64,000 bases of DNA from Gymnopus androsaceus JB14 (Eukaryota > Basidiomycota > Agaricomycetes > Agaricales > Omphalotaceae), in contig ML769462.1 of the NCBI GenBank assembly GCA_009733575.1, positions 89,159-153,158 of the forward strand, given 5' to 3'. Shown one piece after another: positions 26,401 through 36,319 of this stretch. Under the pieces are notes generated by a model. It was not told the DNA's origin. It did not search any database and worked only from the letters and a program-made list of their open reading frames with translations. Both the position numbers and the translations under genes were made by a program. Position 1 is the stretch's first letter. Every line of letters begins with the position of its first letter.

Positions 26401-29400
26401 AACACCTGCAGATAATGATGTATCAAGGCGCATCTTACGTTCTTCCACACGTGTCCCTGGTCAACATGATATCCCTCTAGTTCAGTCCTTACCTCCCCGA
26501 ACTTCTTCAAAAAAGACTTCAAAAAGGGAGGCTCGGAAGCTTCCAGAGCTGAAGCCAAAAGGGGTGAAACAGAAGGCAGGTACTCAAAGTGGAAACGCCG
26601 GTACTCCTAAGCGCGCTCGAGTCTTGGATGCTGTTGAGAGTGAAGAAGACTCTGCAGGCAGCGATTCAGAATATGAGATTGAGCGTATTACAGGACATGT
26701 ACGGTTTTTTACTCGCATAACATTTTCTTGCTTACCAATTCTTTTCTAGACTTTTGACAAGGGAGCTTGGATGTTCTCCGTAGTTTGGAAGGGCTACCTC
26801 CGGGATAATAGTCGCGTGAGCCGGGATGATTTGAAAGAGTACGTTGCTTCTTTTAACATTTGCACTTGCATTTATCAGTTTATTTTAGATCAGCTCCCGT
26901 ACTCTACAATCGATATGCAACCTGCTATCCTGAAGTAAATACAAACAAGCCATCATCTGATGCAGAAGGGTCTGTATCCACTGCATTGAGCCTAGAAGGG
27001 CTGGATATTCTCCTACGTGTTATCTCTGTTAACACCCTGGAGGATTGCCTTCGGCAGCTTGAAGCCCGATATCAAGCTATGACGCGGTTGGAGCAGTGAA
27101 AATGGCCGCGGAAGGTGCAGCAAACTAAACAACTTTATCAAGAAATTGGTGAACTTTGCCAGTCATACAACTGCTACCACAACATTTTGGACATTGCACC
27201 ACTTTCTCTGAGTCTAACCAGCTCTCCATTTGAACTTGATCAAAGCATTCGCGCCACTCTGTTACGGGCATCGAAAGCAGCCAAAGTGATGCCGCTTCTT
27301 GGTGAACGGAATCTAGCCGATGATATTGAGAGTGCAGCACTCACCTGGGAGCGTGCTCGGAGCTATCTCATTCTTTATGACTTTGTGCAAAAGGCGCTTC
27401 CGCATTTGTCCGAGATCTTGTTCCTACCATCAACGGGAGTTGTCAGCAACTCGTCTCCTCCCATTACTGATGGGACCTCAGCAGGCTCGACTTCTCAAGT
27501 CGATGATGATGATACGTTCTCATTAGTCGCACCCGGAATAACGATACAGCTTCTTCTCGTGCCATTGGTTCAACACACTATTAGATACATTGAGGCCCGG
27601 CGCCGTGATTATCGACGCTGGCTACGCTCAGTGAAACCTTCATCGGGTACCGGAACAACAACAAAAGGTCGAAAAAAAAGAAGAGAGGTACACGATGAGG
27701 CAATATATATAACCAGTGGTCCGCTTCAGAGAATTCCTGATGACATGGTGGCCCAGCTTCTCCCAACCCAAGATTCTTCCCTATCCTCCCATTTCCTCTT
27801 GCCCGTCACCTTCGCATGTCCAACTGATGTGCTTCACGAGTCGAAGCAATGTTTTACCCGGACTATTATTGACTTATTCATCACTCCTTATCTACGTGAA
27901 GCAACCGATATTCAGGGAAACAAAACGATGTCTTCTCTGGATCGTTGTCTTGTGCGGGGAGCTGTTATACATCGGATTGTCAAAGCTGCAGGTTCCGAAG
28001 GAATTTGCACTTCACCTGCTTTCGCTGAGCTCCTGAATAGACCGCATCAGCTTTTTGATGGAAATCGTGCTAGAGAAGATCGTTTATGGAGTGCAATACG
28101 TGCTAATGAGATGGAAGTACTTGATCCCTTGGAGAGATTCCTTGCTATCCACATTGATCCAGACGGTATCAGTAGGGAGGCTGAGCACCTTGGTGATTTC
28201 ATCCGTCATCACTTCCTGGAGCTACAGCTAGGACGATACATCTCTGAAGATGAATTCTATCGGAACTGGTCCCCAGCTAAAGCCATCCGTAGGCCCCTAG
28301 CTCGAAAATCAATGGATGAAGGACCAGTAACGCTTTCGCTGCTACTTCCAAATGACCGTATTCCGCATTTTGGAGTACTGGCGTTGATTCTCCGTGAAGC
28401 GCTCAACAAAGAGAGAGGCTGGCATTACGTGCATGAGGGAATATTCCGGTGTTTGGATGCCCGGCACCCTCATGATGGATGTTCTGTAGCTGCATTCAAT
28501 AACCCAGACCACTGGAATCCTTTCTGCCATAAAACCGTTGCTACCACTTTGCTCAAAACAAAACTTCCAGCATGGAGATTAGTGAGCCGGTTTGGACTGT
28601 CCAATTTGTTAACCTTCATGGGAACCGGTCAGGGCTTCAGGACACGCCGTTTCCTGGGATTGAGCGATGCAAAGGATGGAACGTTGGATTCATACTACAG
28701 TGAATCAGTTATAGAAGCCAAGGCTGTCTTTGAAAAAGGCATCCAACAAAATTTGGCACAGATGGCTTCAAGCAGTTGGTGGTCAGCTGAAGAGATTTGG
28801 GAGATGGCGGGAGGGGAGAAGCTGGGTGAGGAGGAAGACTTCTATCAAATATCAGACCAGCGCATTTGGGGAGAACCTAATCAGCTTCTGACTGCTCGAC
28901 CTCTGGTCAAACAGAGTGGATTAGATGGTTATGCAAAGCTCACGCTGCTGCAAAAACTCACGCCGTATTGGACAGAGGAGATTGTGAGGCGTTGGGTGGA
29001 GTTCCTGGGTGCATTGTTGGATCAAAATCCCGAAGTATACACTGGTCAGCTTCACTCATTCAGCTACACGCTGAAGTTCATCTATAACCTGGATTTGGAT
29101 GGTTTCCGAACAGGGCTAACAGCATTTCAAACGGCTATCAATCTCTGTCTTTTGCGCTTGTGTCTACCTCCTTCACTTGAAGAGATCACCAAGTTCATCT
29201 CTCAAAATCCTGGCCTGGGAGCGTATAATGGACTTGTTGAACTAGGGTTTTGCATTGCAAACAAGTCTGATATCCGCTGCGCACTTCATATGGTGCATGA
29301 CCATCTCCTACGCCATTTATCATCTAGCGACTGGACACTACTTCACTTCAGTACTCATGCTTGGATGCTTATAGAGCATATACTATGCAAAGTTTCCAGG

Positions 29401-29574
29401 TATACTAATCGAGTTGCTCAGATGCACGAGTGGGGTAAAGAAGCGGAGAAAAACGGAATATGGGTGCAAGATCGCACGAACGACACCAGCGCATTCCCTA
29501 TTCCACTGGTAGGCTCCGTTTCACAGACAGAGGAGATTGTAAAGATGTATCAGATTAACCATAGCTATACGTGA
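23447..29574 (+). pseudogene. Very large unknown transposon protein, with a candidate dioxygenase-like motif; one TGA and one probable frameshift
   Basis: One gene of roughly 1900 codons and at least seven introns. N-terminus: a Cys cluster (TPCER, then SCIPC and CRCQE) where frames switch near 23648, suggesting one lost base. The middle has HVD (25032-25040), then GSDPGPFLLGRLGLY and DPHSG (His at 25258-25260); the HxD...H spacing of about 60 residues recalls Fe(II)/2-oxoglutarate dioxygenases, but I cannot identify the required downstream Arg with confidence. Next come an acidic linker (MDIDEPEPIP) and a basic segment. TGA at 27097-27099 (LEQ*KWPRK) is followed in the same frame by 825 further codons to 29574, with no recognised domain. 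CGA to TGA would explain it. The function is unknown. It is collinear with the HECT-like gene across the satellite. Confidence 0.65.
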
Positions 29575-30049
29575 ATATTATTTCTATTACAAAGTATGAG
29601 AACGACTACTATATCTGAGAATAAGCTGCAGAAAGGGACTTGTGAGCAAATCGCCTCAAGTAAGATACTATAATATAGTTGCAAGCTTCTAATATGTACT
29701 ACATAAAAAGTACGGTTGTATATTCCTTGGATGGGAAGATACGAGGCTATCTACAGGGCAATGTATACTTAGGGCGAGAATAGTTGGTGTAAAAAGTATT
29801 CAGCAAGTAAGTAATAAAATAAATGTAATTGAATCGGTGCAAGGATTAATAGCGAATTACCAATGTATTGGAATGAAGGACCGAAATCTTGAGCGGTAGG
29901 AAGATATATAAAACAGGACTGATAGCGTATTGCAGGTGTATGGGAATGAAGGACCTAAATCTCAAACGGTATTGAGATATATAAGGAATGGACCTTGGAA
30001 AGCTCAGCTAGTTGATGGTGGATCTTTGTAGAACATCCCGCAACAATAA
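29575..30049. other. Convergent intergenic gap with a two-copy ~70-bp repeat
   Basis: Lies between the ends of the large plus-strand gene and the minus-strand unknown gene. Two direct copies of about 70 bp (29849-29920 and 29920-29990) share GGAATGAAGGACC and AGATATATAA. No gene is seen. Confidence 0.6.
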
Positions 30050-31398
30050 TTAGAACCAAAGCAGATTAACATCATCACCAGTTTGTTCTACCAAATAAGA
30101 TTGGATCTGGATTCGACTCTGAGTACACATTCGTTCCATAAGATTTGCAGCCAGGCGCTCTTCTGCAACCAAAGATGCCGGCCTGGGAGCGCAAGACTTG
30201 CTTGCATAGCCATTGTAGCCAAACATAGCTACAATGCTTTTCCAGCTCACCAGGAGCATCGCTATTGCTGAGTCATTCAATTCTGCATATATAAGCAAAG
30301 TACCAATGAATAAAGCGCAATGCTTGGAAGTAGAGAATACACACCAAGCTGATCAGGGTCCCAACGATAGAACTTCAAATAATGATAGCACCAACCATAA
30401 ACTACCCTCTTGTCTGAGAAGGTGCTCTTTACCCAACGGAACTTGATGGTAAGAACATCGTGGAAGGTCATTTCTGCACCACCGGGCCATACTATTGGAC
30501 TATCAAGTGTGGTCAAGTCAACGCATCCGATAGCAGAAAGTGCAGTGCAAGCATTGTTGTGATTGACAATGGAATCCCAGAGCTTCCTGCGTGTGTTATT
30601 CCCCGGATTTCCAAATTTCGCACCAGATATCTCAATGTTGTGCGCTGACTTGAGAAAGAATGCAAGGTCTGGTTTTATAGAGATAGAATCTAGAAGCATG
30701 CCCAGCTCATCTGAGAGATGCAAAGGAGGCGTCGGAGCTAGAGCCTGAGGGATGATGAATAATGGCACTCCAATGCCAGCATCCTCTAATGGAAAGCTGG
30801 ACATGTCATAAGTTGGGAATGATGCTAGCATAACGGGGGGAATAGATGATAGTGTTACGTTGGTAAAGTCCAGAGGTAAGCTAGAGGCCTCAACTCCAAG
30901 CTTTACGAGGAGAATGAAGTATGGAATGGATGTGGTTTCCATTCCCGCTAGGCTTGCAGGAGAATTCTTCAGAAATGCTGTGGTATCATTGTGGTCTGCA
31001 TCGCATGAATAAAGGTCTGCTGTGCCAAAAGCAGGAGGGAGAGACTGGGCGTCAGTCAGGATGTAGGGAAGAATGGCACCAAGATCCATTGCAAGGTATC
31101 TGAATCCAATCACTTCGACGTTTATAGCTTGTTCAAATCTTGGCACTCGCACAGTCCCAAGATCTACTCCCTGTGGTGAAGCAAAAGCATGCAATAGATG
31201 GGAGGATCGCTTTCTTGCCAGCAACACATCCATATGCAACTTGAATGTGATAGCCTTTAGTGCTTCAGTGATACTAATGCGATGACCTTTCCCTTGCCCA
31301 ACGAAACACCCCAATGAGTCCCAGAAAGTGATTGTTTCTAGTGGGCGTTCATTGTTGAATTGTTTATAAATGGCGACCGTAATGTGAAATTTAGACAT
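30050..31398 (-). CDS. Unknown transposon-borne protein, 428 aa
   Basis: Two-exon minus-strand gene. Exon 1 is 31398-30345; a GT-AG intron (30344-30283) joins DPDQL to ELNDSAIAM; exon 2 is 30282-30050. Reading is open throughout. Visible features: SITEALKAITFKLHMD, a hydrophobic middle with many Pro and Ser (no clear membrane segment), TRRKLWDSIVNHNNACTALSAIGC, and a C-terminal YGWCYHYLKFYRWD. I do not recognise a family. It lies inside the 17.85-kb transposon, in the opposite direction to the other three genes. With no frame damage, in contrast to two of its neighbours, it may be a conserved component. Confidence 0.7.
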
Positions 31399-31761
31399 AT
31401 CTGAAAGAAATTAAATCAAAGAGAGCCGGTGCAAGAATAATATTTACCTCAAGCTCAAGCAGTATTAGCCTCAATTTGCGAATTCTAAATGGAGACCGAG
31501 AGAGAAAAGGAGAGAAATAAGAATTACAAACCACAATTGATTCTGCTCCATTCTTCAGTGTAGGACCCACAAACTGAGCTTAAAAAAATGATTCAGACAC
31601 GGGTCACAATGTTATGCAAAATTTTACTACTCCCGCACTCTAGTTTTTGGGCTGCAGAGGGCTATTAATGTCTGAATCTCATAGATAAATTCCTGTATCA
31701 AAGACGGTTCTGAAGTTGAATTCGGGCCGATCAGATCCCAAATTGCAAAATTAGCGCCGGT
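31399..31761. other. Divergent promoter region inside the transposon
   Basis: About 360 bases between the starts of the minus-strand unknown gene and the plus-strand transposase gene, and the only place from which both could be driven. No clear TATA element was singled out. Confidence 0.45.
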
Positions 31762-33718
31762 TTGCACAGTCTTTTCACGCTCATGAAGATATCTCTGCTG
31801 TTTCTGTTGATTTTCTGCTCACTGTTCCTCCAATCACAACCATTCAATGTTAGCACCAGTGAAACCTTGCTGCCTGACTCTTTACTTGCAAAATTCCGCC
31901 ATGAATACCAAAGATTGAATGTGTTTGTAGAGGAGGCCATTCGAGCGAGACCGGATACATTTCTCTTAGAGATGCTGGGGGAGGAGCTGGATGGACTTAG
32001 AGTCCTGGTCTCCCAGGTTTTTAACCCAAGAGCTCTATATGAAGCATATATCTGAACGCATTTACCTTTAGCATGCCAGCATCTTTGCTGAAACTGAGTT
32101 GACAGTTATTCAATCCAACCTTGCACGCATGCACCATGATATACAAATATTGCATCATGATATTCTTGAGAATTCTCATAGCGGCCGTCCAGAGATTGTT
32201 ACTTTGGAACACACAGGCCAACGCGGTTGTCCACGGAAAGTCATCAACCGTGACTTCTTGCAATGGGCTTATAGATTGCGAAGCACATCTGGAATTGCAC
32301 ATTTCCTTCACGTTGGACGCACTCTGGTTCGCCAGTCCCTTCTTGACTACAATATTGCACTACCTGGGGTGAATCCATTTCCTGACGATACAGTCTCAGA
32401 AGCCTCAGACAACTCCGATGATGCAGGTTCAGATCGCCCAGAGTTTGTGCAGGGTTCATCTTGCAATGGGCAGCACAATATTCCCATGGCTTTTTCTACT
32501 GCTGGCTATCTCTCTAACACAACCGACGATCAATTAGATCAGACCCTGCGGAAATTTTGTTCTGAATATCCTCGAGCTGGCCTTAGAATTTTGGATGGGA
32601 TGCTTCGGAATCAGGGTCACATAGTCCAACAAAGGAGAGTCAGGGAATCCTTGCTGCGTATTGATCCAGTAGCTCGTGTATTTGACCGAGTTCGTCTCCA
32701 GCGAAGAGGGTACAAGGTTCCAGGCCCAAATTCATTGTGGCACCACGATGGCCAGCATGGTAAGTCCAGCCACAGCAGAAGACTGCATTAAACTTACATG
32801 CTCTGTACTATCCAGGTTTGATACGTTGGGGCATTGTAATCCATGCATTTGTTGATGGATATTCTCGATTGATCACAGGAATCCGAGCCAGTACCAACAA
32901 CTATGCTAGTACGGTTCTGGACCTGTTACTCCATGCAGCTGCTACATATGGCATACCATCGCGTATTAGAGGGGATCATGGAGTTGAAAATGTTCTTGTT
33001 GCAGCTTTCATGGAGACGGTCCGCGGAGCAGGACGTGGCTCATATATCTGGGGCAGGTTTGTATTTTGTTTCTTATCAAGTCAGTTGCTTGACTTTCTTT
33101 ATCAGGAGCGTGCACAACACCCATATTGAACGCCTATGGGCAGATGTAACCATTGGTGTGGGCTCAACCTGGAGACAGCTACTTACAATGTTGGAGATTC
33201 ATCACGGCATGGACATTGATAATATGAATCATGTATGGCTTATACAGCATCTTTTCCTCAGCACCATTAATTCGCAGCTGGATTTCTGGGCCCAGTCCTG
33301 GAATCAACATTCCATATCGATCTGAGATGGACCCAACCGCCAACCTGACGAGATGTTTGGTTTTGATATGGTAGTACACGGTATCAGAGGCGATATGCTT
33401 CAAGATCATCTCACAAATGATGAGCTTGAGGCATTCGGAGTAGACTGGGATGGTTTACAGGATGATACCCTTCTCCGGCAGCTCCGCAGTAACTACGTTA
33501 ACGATGGGAATACCTCTTGGTTTGGTGGAAGAGGGCCACCTTCGGAACTCAACTCTGTTGCTGTCAATGCTCCCTCCGCCGTTCTTTCCTCAGAGCAAGT
33601 CAATTTTCTTAATTATCAAGTGGCTAATATGTCCAGAAACTCAAACGCTACCAATGTGATTGCTCTCTGGACGCATGCTTTACTTGTTGCACGGCAACTG
33701 AGCCCAGGAAGTTTTTAA
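31762..33718 (+). pseudogene. DDE integrase-type transposase with one premature TGA
   Basis: Four exons joined by GT-AG introns (after VSQ near 32015; within QHG/LIRW at 32757; within GR/SVHN at about 33057). Recognition: the widespread basidiomycete 'integrase core' family (rva_4-like) with catalytic Asp in HHDGQHG (32747-32749), Asp in RGDHGVEN (32974-32976) and Glu in HIERLW (33128-33130), plus FVDGYSRLI and SYIWGR. This should be the element's own transposase, cutting and joining the TIR ends. After HSISI the frame meets TGA at 33323-33325, then continues with the family's C-terminal block DGPNRQPDEMFGFDM and VVHGIRGDM to TAA at 33716. The stop is thus internal and again fits CGA to TGA. 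The start is uncertain (ATG 31762 or 31783); the hydrophobic first 20 residues are unusual for a nuclear protein. Confidence 0.85.
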
Positions 33719-34380
33719 CCGGCAGTGAGCTTCACTTTCCTAGACTCTAAGATTATCTACTTATTTATACGTTTATTTCACTTTCCCAGCTTTGTTGTAC
33801 TTAACTTATTATATGCGTAGAGATCTTCCATCGTCGGGAATTGAGATTTTTCAAACCAGCGTTACAATATCTATGTACAAAAATAAATACTAGGCGCCCA
33901 GTGATCTATGTATAATGTATTGGCAAAGATTGACGCCTTAGGACTTTGTATGTGAGTTTAAGCTCAGGCTGTAAGTAGAAAACATAATATTCAGTTTAAC
34001 AGCAAAGTACAATGGAGAGATAATCAACGTTCAATCAACCAACAGCAACCGGACAATTAGCCTGCAGCAACCGAACAATCAGCCGAAGATCAAAAGGGAC
34101 TTACGGCTACTCCGTTCATCCCAGTAGGGAGGCAAATACCACGTGAATACCCTGCAGAGCTGAGGTATAGCTGGACCATCGTTAGAGGTACATTGTTCAG
34201 TACCATATATGCCTGTAATATTTTGAGTTCAACGTATTTCATTTGTAGCCTTTCAAGTATGGTATAGGGAACATCATATCACAGACAATGATCCACTTTT
34301 TGCAGCATTCAAGGCTCAATGTAGAACAAATGGTCGAAAAGTGAGCACGTTCAACATCAGACAATGTACATTTACGACGA
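33719..34380. other. Non-coding 3' subterminal region of the large transposon
   Basis: AT-rich, no gene. Contains a repeated CAGCAACCG-ACAAT motif (34042-34075). Confidence 0.5.
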
Positions 34381-34423
34381 TTTTGATCACGTTGATCTAT
34401 TTACGATGAAAAATGACTTCATA
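34381..34423 (-). repeat. Right terminal inverted repeat of the large transposon
   Basis: Plus strand ends CGATGAAAAATGACTTCATA, the inverted partner of the left end. It is followed by the second TSD copy CGATTC (34424-34429). Confidence 0.92.
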
Positions 34424-34452
34424 CGATTCCCTTTCTTTCCTTTCGCCTCACA

Positions 34453-36319
34453 ATGCCGATCACATCTTATCCTGCATCCAGAAAACTGACTCCTTACGTT
34501 TACGCGGACCTCAAAAACCCAAAGAGTCGCTCGGAAATTTCCGCAACCTACACATTGCTCATGCAATGTATGAGAGATGGAAGTCTTGAAGTCCTTCAGT
34601 CGTCTATCGGATCTAAACCTGACAATGGCGATGGAATGCGCTTCGAAAGGACCTCGGAAACTACTATCAGACCTTGTCCGGCCAAGTACCCTGAAATACG
34701 CTATGATTTTGAGCTCAAGTACGCTATTTCGGACAGGGACGGTCACGTGAATTTCAAAAATTTCCCAAAATTTTACCAAAAAAATTCCTGAGCTCTCCTA
34801 CAGGCTTCTACGTATGTTAAAAACGACCTAAACGCCTTCCTGAGGTCCCTTTCAGGTAGGTATTATAATTTTCAAAACAGGTAAAGCCCTGAGAGCCTTT
34901 TTTGCCCCTGCTTTCGGAACGCTGGCCATCGTTTCCCTGAAAGACCATTCAGCAGCATTTCAGCTGCATATTACTAGACAGCGTGTCATTCCCAAGATGG
35001 TACAAGACATTCGTGACAGGCGCATGAGTGTGAAGATGGTATTTGTGGCCTGCAACCTGGCAGGAAAATTGAGGCAGTGAGCTGTCGTCATCTGTATCTG
35101 CATCACTCTCAGAATTGGTGGTCTATCATCAAGTTTATTAGCAAAAGGTAGACCCAAACACAGGGAAATTCTTTACCTGGAGACTGCCCACAGGTAGAGA
35201 AACACGTATTAGACTTCTACTCGTTGCTTGTAAGCTTTACTTCTGTTGCTGGACTTCAGCGCTTCAGCGTTGTGCTTCTTCAGCTTTGGCATGCTTCTTT
35301 GGTTGCAAAATCCTTCAAAAATTTCGGTTTTACGCGTCTGCGCCCGACCTAAAGTACGCTATATCAGGACAGGGAAGTTGATATTTTGGCGTAAAATACG
35401 CTATAATCGGACAGGAAAATCGCCAAAATCGCGACCTAAAATATGCTATTCCGGACAAAGTTTAGGGGAAGTTTCCGAGGTCCTGCTTCGAACACGCAAA
35501 CAATGGTCTTGTTCACACTCTGGTGAAAGCCTACAGCAATCACCATGTGGTGTCGATACGCCCAGACGACGTCTGGATTGCTATCCTCACCCAATTCATC
35601 ATCTTCGTCAACGCCAACGCAGAAGCCCTACGAGAAAAATTCGTTGCACATGAGGGTAAATTAGAGCTCGATGTTTTCGAACCTGGTACTCGTCACACGG
35701 TTAATTTTGGTAACATGACTAAACGAATGATGGGGATGATTCGGGAGAACGTGAAGGACGGTGCCATCTGCGACTGGATTCTTCCAAACTTTAGCACCAC
35801 AACCAATAACGATCTAATTGTCAGTTCGGTGATAATGATGTCGACGATGAGCCAATTCTTTGAGTACAAATTTACGACTGGGTGTGGGATCCCCCAGGTT
35901 ACGCTTGAAGGTACTAGTGAGGATTGGAAGCTGATTCTGGCGAGAATAGAAGAACTGAAGGGATATACGGGCAATACACTACGGCTTGGTACATTCTCCT
36001 CAAACCCTTCATCTCCCGCTTCATCTCTGCTTTTGAAGCACCAGATCATCCCGACAATCTAGAATTCTGGGGGAAAGTTGCATCGGAGGACCATGAGGGA
36101 AGCGGCAGTCACTATTTGGGAGGTTGGGCAAATGCTTTTTGTGTTTTTAGTGCCGGGGGAAATTGGTTGGGACGGGAGCCCGGGGAGGTATGTCCGAGTT
36201 CAAAGCGTTATCCGTTTACTTATTTTTTATTTGTTGAACTTTAAAGGAGCTGCTGGAAACCCACTCGGACCTCAACAGTCGCGGTGGCCTTGTTCTTGAC
36301 CGCGTGTTGTACCACAGAG
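34453..36319 (+). pseudogene. DUF4419 copy A, disrupted
   Basis: Starts MPITSYPASRKLTPYVYADLK like copies C and D. It is broken three ways: the 17.85-kb transposon separates it from its promoter, an 837-bp hAT-like element sits in codon context MRFE/MRFEH (34648-35484), and two extra bases near 35964 shift the frame at EELKGY. Between these, the DUF4419 core is well kept ([39 protein letters not shown]). The intron (GTATGTCCGAG ... TTTAAAG) and the start of the last exon (ELLETHSDLNSRGG) remain, but similarity stops at about 36319, inside YHRVD, so the C-terminus is missing. No product is expected. Confidence 0.92.
34648..35484. mobile_element. hAT-like non-autonomous element, 837 bp, 8-bp TSD GCTTCGAA
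   Basis: The ends are AGGACCTCGGAAACT at 34648 and the inverse at 35470-35484; a second matched block TTGTCCGG lies about 13 bases further in on each side. GCTTCGAA occurs at 34640-34647 and 35485-35492, and the uninterrupted sequence in copy D (near 44306) has a single GCTTCGAA. Subterminal copies of TACGCTAT...CGGACAGG occur near both ends in both orientations, as in hAT elements that bind transposase subterminally. No transposase ORF is present. Confidence 0.93.

Larger units (their letters stand above)
16575..34423. mobile_element. 17.85-kb multi-gene DNA transposon with 6-bp TSD CGATTC
   Basis: Its ends are set by inverted repeats (16575 inward against 34423 inward) flanked by CGATTC at 16569-16574 and 34424-34429. 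Removing one TSD copy and the element restores CCAAATCGATTCCCTTTC, which aligns with the uninterrupted paralogous sites at 41333-41349 (CGACTC) and 44085-44100. Contents: HECT-like gene (+), 158-bp satellite, very large protein gene (+), unknown gene (-) and DDE integrase-type transposase (+). A transposase of this type, short TIRs and a 6-bp TSD suggest a cut-and-paste element. As I recall, IS3EU-type eukaryotic transposons have 6-bp TSDs, but assignment to that superfamily is unverified. Two of the four genes carry premature stops, so this copy may be inactive. Confidence 0.93.

Noticed and set aside
31762..31840. Signal peptide at the start of the DDE transposase
   Set aside because: The first residues (KISLLFLLIFCSLF) are hydrophobic, but a nuclear transposase should not be secreted. 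The true start may lie elsewhere and the stretch is more likely mis-assigned 5' sequence.
264..33325. UGA recoding (read-through or selenocysteine) at the three internal TGA codons
   Set aside because: No common downstream structure or sequence context is visible, and an Arg codon differing by one CpG transition explains all three more simply.
16575..34423. Polinton/Maverick identity for the large element (similar size, integrase, 6-bp TSD)
   Set aside because: The TIRs are only about 25-40 bp and there is no protein-primed DNA polymerase B, packaging ATPase, adenovirus-type protease or capsid gene in the full 17.85 kb.
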